Assembly (NCBI RefSeq): GCF_900114635.1
Contig: NZ_FOTQ01000002.1
Span: 302,483 to 366,482, forward strand
DNA: 64,000 nt
Direction: 5' to 3'
Origin: Shimia aestuarii
GTDB lineage: Bacteria > Pseudomonadota > Alphaproteobacteria > Rhodobacterales > Rhodobacteraceae
The notes beneath the pieces were generated by a model. The model saw only the letters and a list, made by a program, of their open reading frames with translations. It searched no databases and was not told the origin of the DNA. The position numbers and the translations under genes are program-made. Below, piece by piece: positions 55,639-63,684 of this stretch; positions within the stretch are counted from its first letter, which is position 1; every line of letters starts with the position of its first letter.

Positions 55639-57755
55639 CAGCGCAACCAGTAGTTAGCGATCCCATTATTCCCGTCAACGCCGGCGATCACTCGATCGAG
55701 TTCAACAACGCAACTCTCGGGAACGGAGGAAAGATCGAGTTCTGTCATCGCTTCCGCAACGGCGGCGCGCAGATCAGACAGAATCTCTGCCCGTTTCGTC
55801 CCACTTGGTCCTTGGCGGGTAGTGTCTACCACGAGCTTTGGGAGGACCTTATGCAGTATAACGTTGTTTAGCGCCTCTGGCGGCTCCACTCCAACATCTT
55901 TTGCGAGGTCTATGTAATGCAAGCTTTGACGTATAGCTCTGAACCCGAACTCGATTCCCAGCGGATCTAGGTAATCCCGGGCCAACCTCACAAGAAATTC
56001 GTTATTAGGATCGCTTGGATCAAAGCGCGGGTAATCGGTTCTGGACCCAATTTCAATCGGAGGAAGATACAAGGGAAGCTCGAGATCAAGGTCGGATTCT
56101 TCCACTTCGGCGTCAATCGCTGACCAGTCTTGGAGAACCGGGTTGCGAAAACGAACCACGTGGATCCGGTCCAACACCTTCGGAGACAAAAAATAGGTTG
56201 TCTCATCGATGTTAATTGCGCCAACAATTCTCACGTTTGGCGGTATTGCTAGGGAGGTTGGTGTACGAATCTGCGCAGCCATCGCTCGCCGCAAACGCGC
56301 ATGATGCTCTAAAATAGACTCCGCATCCTCAAAGCCACCTAGGCGATGGAGAAGGCGATTTGCTTCTTCATTTTTGAGCAAATCTTCGAGCGTTGCAGTT
56401 TCGGGGAGGCCGACACGCTTCCGGACCTCTTCTTCAATTGCAAGGAACAGGCCATGAGAAACAACGGTATGCCGTTCCTCGTCAGAGGTGTAGAGTGTGA
56501 TGTCCGGAACAGTTTCTCGGTTCTCAAGTAAGCTGAGAAAATCGGCGAAATAATGCTCAACTCTCGCAAGGTTCATCTCATCCAGAACAATAAAGTGCAG
56601 AATGTGCGGCTCACTTGCAGCAAACTGTAGAGCCTTCAGGAATGGCGTCGACTGGTAGCTGCGTTCAATCGGATTGAAGTAGCCGAGCAAGTCTTCCGGA
56701 CCCGTCCAGTTCGGCTTGACCGGAACGATAGTGCAGCGTCCGCCCAGCGACTCCGCCGTCGCTTTGATGAGGCTCGTTTTTCCTGAGCCGGAGTCGCCGG
56801 CAAGCACAAAAAGATCGTGCGTTCTTACCAAAGCAAGCACATCGCGAAGCTGTGCTTGGCTGAACAACATTCCGCGTGCGTACAGCTTCGCCTGAATGAA
56901 CGGCGCCAATCGTTCGAAATCGCCGCCGAAATCGGACTGGAAGCTGTGTCCTGGTTGTTCGGAATGCTCTCCGGAAGGAGGCAAAAGCACGGTTAACTCA
57001 TCTTCGTCGATTAGGCCAAGAGCAACAAGTCGACGTCCCTTCTGCTCGAGAAGGTCGTTGAGGCGACGGACGCGCGTTTCCATCAGGACAGTCTCTCTTT
57101 CACTTTGTTCTTGTAATGTCACGAATTTTCGCTCTTCGCCCACGACTGCGTGCCGGAGCCCGTCAAGAGTTTCGACGGCTTCGGCGGTCTCATTGTGAAG
57201 CACAGCAAGTTCTTCCTGAAGTTTTTCTCTTTCGGTTTTGATCTCAGCTTCAATCACGGACATTGCCGCCGCGCTAATAAACCGAGGGCTCTCTTCACCG
57301 ATGAGAGCCGGAACCCAGTCTTCTGGAAGGTTCCGAAGCAATCGGAGCGAACCTCTTCGAACGTCGCATTTGTGTGGATTGTTGCGCTTCTCGCGCTCGT
57401 GATTTGAGGAAAGCTCAAGCTCTGCAATAGCCCAAATCTCTCCCTCCGCGACACCTATATCTTGCCCAAGCCGAGAGACTTCGGGAGGCGGCACGAACGC
57501 TTCCGCTGAACGGCCAGAGACATCTTCAGGGTAAACAAAACCAGCTGCGGTACGAGGGTGTTCAAGAAGCTCGAGAAAGAAGATCTTTTTGCCCGTCTTT
57601 TTATTGTGCTGTGCCCTTAATCTTCCAATAGCACACACTGGATCACCGGGAGCGTATCCCCAAGCTTGCCGCAGCTCATTCAATCGAAGGCGGTCAACTT
57701 CGGGACCCAAGTCCTCCATTCGAAGAGGTCTGTTTGATTCGGCTTTCGTTTTCAC
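55638..57755 (-). CDS. McrB-like AAA+ NTPase with coiled coil
   Basis: The motor partner of the nuclease at 53017. The 705-residue protein (GTG start at 57755) has an N-terminal strand-rich domain of about 150 residues (PGDPVCAIGRLRAQH, GEIWAIAELELSS) that may be an OB-like sensor. A long coiled coil follows (165-245, EIKTEREKLQEELAVLHNET). The AAA+ module has Walker A LAGDSGSGKTSL (318-329), Walker B HFIVLDEMNLARVEHYFADF (387-406) and sensor region VGAINIDETTYFLSPKVLDR (511-530). The MNLARVEHYFADF wording is that of McrB-type GTPases. The coiled-coil insertion recalls the CoCoNuT subclass of type IV restriction; membership is my inference. Confidence 0.78.
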   Translation of the reverse strand: MKTKAESNRPLRMEDLGPEVDRLRLNELRQAWGYAPGDPVCAIGRLRAQHNKKTGKKIFFLELLEHPRTAAGFVYPEDVSGRSAEAFVPPPEVSRLGQDIGVAEGEIWAIAELELSSNHEREKRNNPHKCDVRRGSLRLLRNLPEDWVPALIGEESPRFISAAAMSVIEAEIKTEREKLQEELAVLHNETAEAVETLDGLRHAVVGEERKFVTLQEQSERETVLMETRVRRLNDLLEQKGRRLVALGLIDEDELTVLLPPSGEHSEQPGHSFQSDFGGDFERLAPFIQAKLYARGMLFSQAQLRDVLALVRTHDLFVLAGDSGSGKTSLIKATAESLGGRCTIVPVKPNWTGPEDLLGYFNPIERSYQSTPFLKALQFAASEPHILHFIVLDEMNLARVEHYFADFLSLLENRETVPDITLYTSDEERHTVVSHGLFLAIEEEVRKRVGLPETATLEDLLKNEEANRLLHRLGGFEDAESILEHHARLRRAMAAQIRTPTSLAIPPNVRIVGAINIDETTYFLSPKVLDRIHVVRFRNPVLQDWSAIDAEVEESDLDLELPLYLPPIEIGSRTDYPRFDPSDPNNEFLVRLARDYLDPLGIEFGFRAIRQSLHYIDLAKDVGVEPPEALNNVILHKVLPKLVVDTTRQGPSGTKRAEILSDLRAAVAEAMTELDLSSVPESCVVELDRVIAGVDGNNGIANYWLR

Positions 57756-57843
57756 TTTTTGCTGCTCGGTGAGATGTACGTTCTTGAAGTGTTTTTGCGG
57801 GCTGCATTGGTCGCTCGCGAAAGATGCGAATAACCAAAAAGTT

Positions 57844-57963
57844 CTTTTATCAGATAGTTAGCTGGCGGCCCTTGAGCATGCAAGCAGCTTTCCCCTACTG
57901 GCAAAAGAACTGACATGCGCGCAATGTTCGGAGGTCGAATGCATTGCTCTCGCTTTTGTAGGC
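57844..57963 (+). repeat. Imperfect direct repeat R2 at the right edge of the defence module
   Basis: This copy matches 51897-52012 in direct orientation and ends exactly where the serine-recombinase coding remnant begins (an in-frame TAG at 57959 precedes it). It therefore marks the junction between the McrBC-like module and the recombinase. Confidence 0.5.
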
Positions 57964-58501
57964 GGTTAGGGCCCACGCAATCCTGCAGGAAAGCCCCCGG
58001 AAACGGGCCAACAACAGCCGGTCGCGGACACCCGCTCTCTTGAAGGGGCTCATCTTTAGCGACTCCGGCGCTGCCATGACGCCCACAAGTACCAAGAAGG
58101 GCGCGAAGCTTTACCGCTACTATGTGTCGATGGACGTTATACGGAACCGCGAGACCGGCGAAGAGACCGCCCCGATGCGGCTGGCGGCTGGAATGGTCGA
58201 GGACGCGGTCGTGGCCGAGGTTCGGCGCATTCTGCAAACGCCGGAGGTCGTGACGCAAGTGATTGCGGCCCTGTCAAAAGAACAGGGTGCAGTTACAGAG
58301 GCCGACGCCATCGCAGCGCTGCATGAGTTCAGCGCGCTTTGGGCGCAGCTGTTCCCGGCCGAGCAGGCTCGGATCATCCAGCTTCTGGTCCGGCGCGTCA
58401 CCGTCACCGCCGCCGGGCTCGAGGTGGACATTCGGCGTGAAGGCATCGCGGGGGTCGTCCGCGAGATGGTTGCGCCGCGCGGAATGGAGGCGGCGGAATG
58501 A
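57962..58501 (+). pseudogene. C-terminal part of a large serine recombinase
   Basis: From 57962 the frame reads AVRAHAILQESPRKRANNSR and then LLKGLIFSDSGAAMTPTS, TKKGAKLYRYYVSMDVI. This is the zinc-ribbon/coiled-coil part of a large serine integrase, although the expected cysteines near SDSGAAM are missing. The catalytic N-terminal domain is absent here, so the fragment cannot recombine DNA. The stop overlaps the start of the HTH gene by 4 bases (ATGA), the normal order in such elements. Confidence 0.78.
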
Positions 58502-58881
58502 CCAAGCCCGACGACACGGTCCGCGTGCTGATCCCGTTGAAGGTGCGCAAGAAGAACGGACGTCCGAAGATCTTGCCGCCAGCCGACTACCTGCCCAGCG
58601 AGGACCAGACCCAGGACGCCCATGTGTTGCGAGCCATTGGGCGGGCATGGGGCTGGCGGCGGCGCATGGACGCGGGCGAGTTCGCCACAATCCAGGAACT
58701 GGCCGAAGCCGTCGGTTTGGCCGAACGCCATGTCAGCCGCCAGTTGCGCCTCGCTTATCTGGCGCCGGAGGTGCTGAAACGCTTGACCTGCGGCCGCGAG
58801 GCGTCGGCGGTCAGCCTGTATGATATGTGTTTTCTGGCGGGGGAAGGTTGGCGGGAGCAGGTGGAGCGGGCCGTCAACTGA
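58498..58881 (+). CDS. HTH protein that accompanies serine recombinases
   Basis: The 127-residue product MTKPDDTVRVLIPLKVRKKN has a helix-turn-helix resembling those of ParB/KorB (TIQELAEAVGLAERHVSRQLRL, residues 66-87; LAYLAPEVLKRL follows). Genes of this kind directly follow serine recombinases in alphaproteobacterial islands and may guide or regulate excision; that role is inferred. It is intact although its recombinase is truncated. Confidence 0.75.
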   Translation: MTKPDDTVRVLIPLKVRKKNGRPKILPPADYLPSEDQTQDAHVLRAIGRAWGWRRRMDAGEFATIQELAEAVGLAERHVSRQLRLAYLAPEVLKRLTCGREASAVSLYDMCFLAGEGWREQVERAVN

Positions 58882-59023
58882 TTAAGCCTCAATGCTTGGC
58901 TCAAAGGTGAGTTGATCAACACTGAATTCCGTGGCACCCTTCTAAAATTGAGCGCTCAAAGACGCTATGTGACGATGCCTGAACCAGGCGCGCTTTGGGA
59001 CTTCTATTTGAGAGGCAAGAGAA

Positions 59024-59689
59024 GTGCATATTGGTAACACCGCAAGAGCAGCTATGATGATGGGATTTATAGCTGGCGCTTCGCAAGTTCACGCTGACGC
59101 ATGCGATTATCGGCCTTCGCGCATACTCGGTGACACCGGAAGTACAGCAGTTATTGGTGGCGGTTTAGCTGTTACTTCGACTACCGGCGCAGCTACCGCA
59201 TTGGGAGTTTACACGTTGGTCAATGCCGGCAGTGGTTTGACAATGCTCGGATCGACTCTGGCGGGAGCATCTGGCGCGGGAACAATTGGTATTATTGCTG
59301 GAACCGGTGGTGCCGTTGGAACGGCGGGTGCCATTATCTTAAATCCATTTGTCTGGGTGCCAGCTGCAATTGTGGGCGTAGGCGGCGGGGGATTTGAGGC
59401 GGCATGTGCATTTCTCGTGGATGAGAGAATAACTGAATACGACGAAGTTCTTGTGGTAATGCAGTCTTTTGCCACACACGCCAATCCAGAATACTTTCGC
59501 CTTGAAACCAACGCTATCCCTGCGTTCATCAGCCTGTCTGATGGAGAAGGAACATGGACGCGTTACGATATTGAAAACCTTTACATCGCTGACGGCGTTT
59601 TGAAACATCGAGACTGGGGGCGCAATACAGTAATTGGGCGAGTTGTGCTTCTCAGCGACGAGGATGCCGAGTTAAGCGAAAGTGAATAA
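59024..59689 (+). CDS. Glycine-rich exported protein of unknown function
   Basis: A 221-residue product from a GTG start. Residues 1-24 (MHIGNTARAAMMMGFIAGAS, then QVHA) look like a signal peptide. Residues 35-130 are a long Gly/Ala/Thr-rich hydrophobic run (GTIGIIAGTGGAVGTAGAII) of glycine-zipper type that could insert in membranes or form a pore. The C-terminal 90 residues are a soluble domain (ERITEYDEVLVVMQSF, DGEGTWTRYDIENLYIADG). No family recognised. It ends 17 bases from a convergent membrane/TerB-like gene. Confidence 0.65.
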   Translation: MHIGNTARAAMMMGFIAGASQVHADACDYRPSRILGDTGSTAVIGGGLAVTSTTGAATALGVYTLVNAGSGLTMLGSTLAGASGAGTIGIIAGTGGAVGTAGAIILNPFVWVPAAIVGVGGGGFEAACAFLVDERITEYDEVLVVMQSFATHANPEYFRLETNAIPAFISLSDGEGTWTRYDIENLYIADGVLKHRDWGRNTVIGRVVLLSDEDAELSESE

Positions 59690-59706
59690 AAATATTCGTA
59701 GAGAAC

Positions 59707-60564
59707 CTACATTTTTTCATCCGAATTACCGCTGAGCTTTCCACGGACCCAGCTGGTGGCTGACGTAATTCCCGCTAAAGGCATTACAGCCGCTCGCTTG
59801 ATGGAGCTATAGGTTGAAATCTCCTGATCCAGCGCAGCGATTATGCGCTCAATCGCCATTTCTTCCCGTTCATCGAGCTTTCCATCTGCTTCCGCGATCT
59901 CGGTTAGCAGCGCCTTAAGCCCGTTCTGAATCTTAGAGAAGTCGCAATCTGGATTGGTACGAGCAAACTCGGCGAGGGTAGCAGCCATTTCGCTGACCCG
60001 TTGTTCATCTGTCGTCTCCTCCAGCAAGTCTAGTGCGTGAGACGTGTAGTCGGGATCATAGCCCCACTCATCCACAAAATACTCACTGATCACGCGGCGT
60101 TCAACTTGGTCAATGTTTCCATCAATGGCTGCCACCTTTACAGCTAGGCTGCCAACAAGGTCCATGAAAGATGCCCCAAGAACATCTATCGGCGTGTTGA
60201 GGAACCGCGGTATCTCCTCGACGCGACTTCCGTAGTAGGATCTGTAAAGCCGTGTAACTCCGTAGAACATGCCCGCCGAAGCGACGCTAGCTCCAACAAT
60301 GTAAAGCACCGGAGAAAATGGGTTAAAAACAGTCAACAGCGCTGCCACCCCTTTAGGAGCTAGGGCGGATGCAATCAAATGGCCACCGCCCGCACCCGCG
60401 CCAGCGAAGCCCCCTGTTTTGCTAATATCACCAAGCAAATCTGCCATCTTGAGAGACGTAAATACGCCCGCTCCTGCGCCGACCTTAGCCTTAAACCTGT
60501 CTTCGTTCTCAACTACGCGTTCAACACGACCGAAGCTTTCAATACGATCCTCTATGGTCGTCAT
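59707..60564 (-). CDS. Membrane protein with TerB-like domain
   Basis: The 285-residue product has a Gly-rich N-terminal part with two hydrophobic stretches (GGFAGAGAGGGHLIASALAP and FSPVLYIVGASVASAGMFYG). A helical domain from about 135 has TerB-like acidic metal-type motifs: VAAIDGNIDQVERRVISEYF near 145 and EIAEADGKLDEREEMAIERI near 222. TerB domains occur in tellurite-resistance and phage-defence proteins. It follows the gene at 60571 by 6 bases, so the two form an operon. Confidence 0.68.
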   Translation of the reverse strand: MTTIEDRIESFGRVERVVENEDRFKAKVGAGAGVFTSLKMADLLGDISKTGGFAGAGAGGGHLIASALAPKGVAALLTVFNPFSPVLYIVGASVASAGMFYGVTRLYRSYYGSRVEEIPRFLNTPIDVLGASFMDLVGSLAVKVAAIDGNIDQVERRVISEYFVDEWGYDPDYTSHALDLLEETTDEQRVSEMAATLAEFARTNPDCDFSKIQNGLKALLTEIAEADGKLDEREEMAIERIIAALDQEISTYSSIKRAAVMPLAGITSATSWVRGKLSGNSDEKM

Positions 60565-60570
60565 TCTTCC

Positions 60571-61020
60571 TTAGACCTTTGCTGTAAATGGGGAAAATTC
60601 AGCCTCTACTTCGTCCATCGCCTGTTTCAATGCCCCTTGGCGTATGTCCATGACCGCACCTTGTGCGAGCCCGAGAAGGACCAAAAGCTTGCTAAGAAAA
60701 CCACCGATTAGAGGCCAAGCTGCTATGCCAAGCAGGGTCGCCAGCGCCACCGCCACGATCACACCAAGGGTCATGTTAGGGAATTTCTTAATCAGTCCCA
60801 TGGCGATGTCCAACACCCTCCGGCCAATCGCCACCACCACCTCACCAACCTTAATGGTGAACTTCGCAATATCGTAGAGTAGAGCCTTCATGTCTGCCGA
60901 TAGATCGGTACGATCAACGAAATCCTTCACCTTCCGCAACGGTGGTGAGGTCCGGACACGCTCCAAGGCTTCCTCCATTGTGAACATCTCTTGAGCGCCA
61001 GAACCGTTTTCCTTGACCAT
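60571..61020 (-). CDS. Small membrane protein, partner of the TerB-like protein
   Basis: The 149-residue product begins MVKENGSGAQEMFTMEEALE and has a soluble N-terminal third followed by membrane segments (MTLGVIVAVALATLLGIAAW and PLIGGFLSKLLVLLGLAQGA). A GGAG element lies 9 bases before the start. It is the first gene of the pair with the TerB-like gene. I do not recognise its family. Confidence 0.65.
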   Translation of the reverse strand: MVKENGSGAQEMFTMEEALERVRTSPPLRKVKDFVDRTDLSADMKALLYDIAKFTIKVGEVVVAIGRRVLDIAMGLIKKFPNMTLGVIVAVALATLLGIAAWPLIGGFLSKLLVLLGLAQGAVMDIRQGALKQAMDEVEAEFSPFTAKV

Positions 61021-61560
61021 CGCCTTTTTCTCCTATTGTTCGGATAATCCTCAAATCAGTTATTCACCGATTAGAACAATTTCGCCATTGATTTCGGTCA
61101 ATTACGCGCCCCGACGCTGGTTGTCACTTTGGGCATCGCGCAGCCTTACGAAGTTTTGCGCTGGGAAACGCCGCCTTCGGGTGTCTCTGTTCGCACCGAT
61201 AGCGGTCGAAATCACCTCAACTGCGGCGCAGTCCATTCCCGCCAAGCGTCTGAAAAGAAGAACATTTTTGAATACGTCTCGATTTCCATGAAGGGCGGAT
61301 GGAAAGAGACGCGGGGCGTTTAGAGACCAATTTCGGGCCTAACGACCAGTCTCCGAAAGTCGGATGGCATCGCTAAACCCCTTTGAACCAAAAAGAAAAA
61401 AGGCCCCGCTAGGGACCTCATCTCGGGTTTGCGAATGGTTTGTGGCGGAGGAAACGACCCCGGCGACCAACTCTCTCCCGTGCAGGCTTCCACCGCGCGG
61501 GATCGCTTCGAAACCCTGCGCGCTGTTGAGGGACAAAACTCTCGACCGCCTGACGACTGA
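61021..61560. other. Gene-poor region between the membrane pair and the HTH regulator gene
   Basis: A plus-strand frame from 61075 to 61323 reads FAIDFGQLRAPTLVV and later IFEYVSISMKGGWKETRG. It has only a TTG start (61129) and no clear ribosome-binding site or family. I treat it as unproven. The right half contains the terminator of the HTH gene. No repeat or RNA gene was recognised. Confidence 0.45.
61390..61417 (-). terminator. Rho-independent terminator of the HTH regulator gene
   Basis: On the minus strand GGTCCC-TAGC-GGGGCC is followed by TTTTTTCTTTTT. It lies about 145 bases past the stop of the gene at 61561. Confidence 0.75.
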
Positions 61561-61959
61561 TCAAATGACGGTATCGCCAGGTTCCTCGCGGTTCAGCTGC
61601 CGCACCGCCTCAAGCAGTTCCTCGACCGCCTGCTCGGCAGCGGCAAGCTTGATGGCAACCATCAGATCCTCGCGTCCCGCCATGACCAAGAACGTTGAGA
61701 GCACCTCGTCGGAGTGGCGCGCTAGCGCGATCAAGTGCGCACCGCTCGGACCATAGGTACCCGAGAACCAGTTCTTCACCGTTTTCTCGTTGGCCCCCGT
61801 CCAGGCCGCCACGGTCTTTACGCCCGCTCGACTATCTCCAAGCGACCGTTTCAATGCCGCCGCGATTTCTTCAACGAAGCCGCCATTCGTTAGCTGCTCC
61901 GCTTTACCATTATATCCGTTTTCCCTTGGAAAGAACTTGCCCTTTTTCGGAAACGACAT
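61561..61959 (-). CDS. HTH (XRE-like) regulator, divergent from the recombinase fragment
   Basis: The 132-residue product MSFPKKGKFFPRENGYNG has a strong start (AAGGAGG six bases upstream). A helix-turn-helix reads VKTVAAWTGANEKTVKNWFS near 65-84. The C-terminal half is helical (AEQAVEELLEAVRQL). Its place, 94 bases from and divergent to a serine recombinase, fits a regulator of a mobile element. The longer frame upstream to 62085 lies in the recombinase 5' region and is not used. Confidence 0.78.
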   Translation of the reverse strand: MSFPKKGKFFPRENGYNGKAEQLTNGGFVEEIAAALKRSLGDSRAGVKTVAAWTGANEKTVKNWFSGTYGPSGAHLIALARHSDEVLSTFLVMAGREDLMVAIKLAAAEQAVEELLEAVRQLNREEPGDTVI

Positions 61960-62053
61960 TCCACCCTCCTTCGCTTTACATGGACGCGAAGAATTCAGCC
62001 GTTGATTCCGATGGGAGCGATGGATTTGCCTGGAATAATCAGGAGATACGGAT

Positions 62054-62524
62054 GTGAGCGGTCGTTGGGCGACCCATTCAGACACGAGCGACGCGCCGCC
62101 TGAGAAGGATGTGCCGGCCGTCGCCTATGTGCGGATGTCGACCGATCACCAGAAGTACTCCACCGAGAACCAGCTCGATGTCATTCGCAGCTATGCCGAG
62201 GCCCGTGGCCTGACCATTCTGCGTACGTTTGAGGACTCCGGCCGATCGGGATTACGGCTCGACGGACGCGAGGCACTGCAGAAGCTGATGGCCGAGGTCC
62301 AATCCGGCCTTGCCGATTTCAAAGCGATCCTTGTCTATGACGTCAGTCGCTGGGGCCGGTTTCAGGACGCCGATGAGGGCGCATACCATGAGCACGTCTG
62401 TTCCCGCGCCGGGATCAGGGTCCACTACTGCGGCGAGCAGTTCGAGAACGATGGCAGCATCGGCTCTAACCTTCTGAAGACCGTCAAGCGCGTTATGGCC
62501 GGCGAATATAGCCGTGATTGTTGA
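62054..62524 (+). pseudogene. N-terminal catalytic domain of a serine recombinase, truncated by an IS
   Basis: GTG start with AGGAG upstream. The 156 codons include the catalytic serine motif AYVRMSTDHQKYSTENQ near residue 24, then FEDSGRSGLRLDGR and LVYDVSRWGRFQDADEG. The frame breaks at EYSRD, exactly where the IS21-type end begins (62519). The zinc-ribbon C-terminal part is missing here. The C-terminal recombinase fragment at 57962 lies upstream rather than downstream, so either these are two different recombinases or the order was changed by rearrangement. Confidence 0.8.
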
Positions 62525-63670
62525 TTCCCGCTGAGAAGTGACCCGGTAGCCTGCAAAATTTTCACTGAGAATTGACCCATGTGAACACGTTGCCCTGACG
62601 CTTTTGTTCAGGGAGATATGGAGTGATCGACATGGGATTTTTGAGTGTTATCCGACGCTGGGCATTGCGTGACAAAATGCCAATTCGCGAGATTTCAAGG
62701 CGCACCGGCCTGTCTCGCAACACCATCAGGAAGTACCTTCGCGAGGGGGTGGTTGAGCCGTAGTTCAAGACGCCAGCTCGGCCGAGCAAACTTGATCCCT
62801 ACGCGGATCGGTTGTCTGCTTGGTTGCTGGCGCAGACGCGCAAGCCACGGAAAGAACGGCGGACCGTGAAGCAGATGCACGCTGATCTGATGAAGCTTGG
62901 GCATGACGGCTCCTACGGACGTGTGGCGGCCTTTGCCCGTGCGTGGCGTGCCGATCGGCACCGGGCAGAGCAGACGACCGGGCGCGGCACCTACGTTCCT
63001 TTGGTGTTCCAAGCTGGCGAGGCCTTCCAGTTCGACTGGAGCGAAGACTGGGCTAATATCGGCGGCGAACGGGTCAAACTTCAGGTCGCCCATATCAAGC
63101 TGTCACACAGCCGGGCGTTCCTGGTGCGGGCCTACCCGCTGCAAACACATGAGATGCTATTCGACGCCCACTGGCACGCGTTCCGCGTCTTCGGTGGCGT
63201 GCCCGGTCGCGGGATCTACGACAACATGAAGACGGCGGTGGACCGTGTTGGCAAAGGCAAGCAGCGCGATGTCAACGCACGTTTTAAGGCCATGGCCAGT
63301 CATTATGTCTTCGAGCCCGAGTTCTGCAATCCGGCCGCAGGCTGGGAGAAAGGCCAGGTTGAGAAGAACGTGCAGGATGCGCGCAACCGCCTGTGGCAGG
63401 TCATGCCGGTCTTCAGCGACCTGAACGAGCTGAACCAGTGGCTGGAAGATCGCTGTATTGCCTTGTGGGCCGAGACAAAACACCGGGACTTGCCCGGCAC
63501 GATTGCTGATGTGTGGGAAGCTGAGAAGCCCACGCTGATGACCCTGCCGCCGGCTTTTGATGGGTTTGTCGAGCACAGCAAACGGGTATCTCCTACCTGC
63601 CTGATCACTTTCGAGCGCAATCGCTACAGCGTCCCGGCCAGCTTTGCGAACCGCCGCGTCAGCCTGCATG
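62519..63670 (+). mobile_element. IS21-family element, left part
   Basis: The left end reads TGTTGATTCCCGCTGAG. It carries the two internal repeats typical of IS21 ends, CTGAGAAGTGACCC (62531) and CTGAGAATTGACCC (62565), followed by istA. It is inserted in the serine-recombinase gene and is cut in istA by the next IS, so istB and the right end are not visible. Confidence 0.85.
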
Positions 63671-63684
63671 TGAGGTGCCCCTAG
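62623..63684 (+). pseudogene. istA: IS21 transposase IstA, with premature stop and 3' truncation
   Basis: The N-terminal HTH (MPIREISRRTGLSRNTIRKY) leads to VVEP then an in-frame TAG at 62761 where relatives have a lysine codon. Reading resumes with FKTPARPSKLDPYADRLSAW and the DDE core (FQFDWSEDWANIGGERVKLQ, GRGIYDNMKTAVD, NPAAGWEKGQVEKNVQDARN). About 353 of an expected roughly 500 codons are present before the following IS. Two independent lesions make the gene inactive unless the amber is suppressed and another copy supplies function. Confidence 0.85.

Noticed and set aside
61129..61323. A 64-codon frame with a TTG start
   Set aside because: No ribosome-binding site or homology was recognised. 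It is described in the intergenic entry only.
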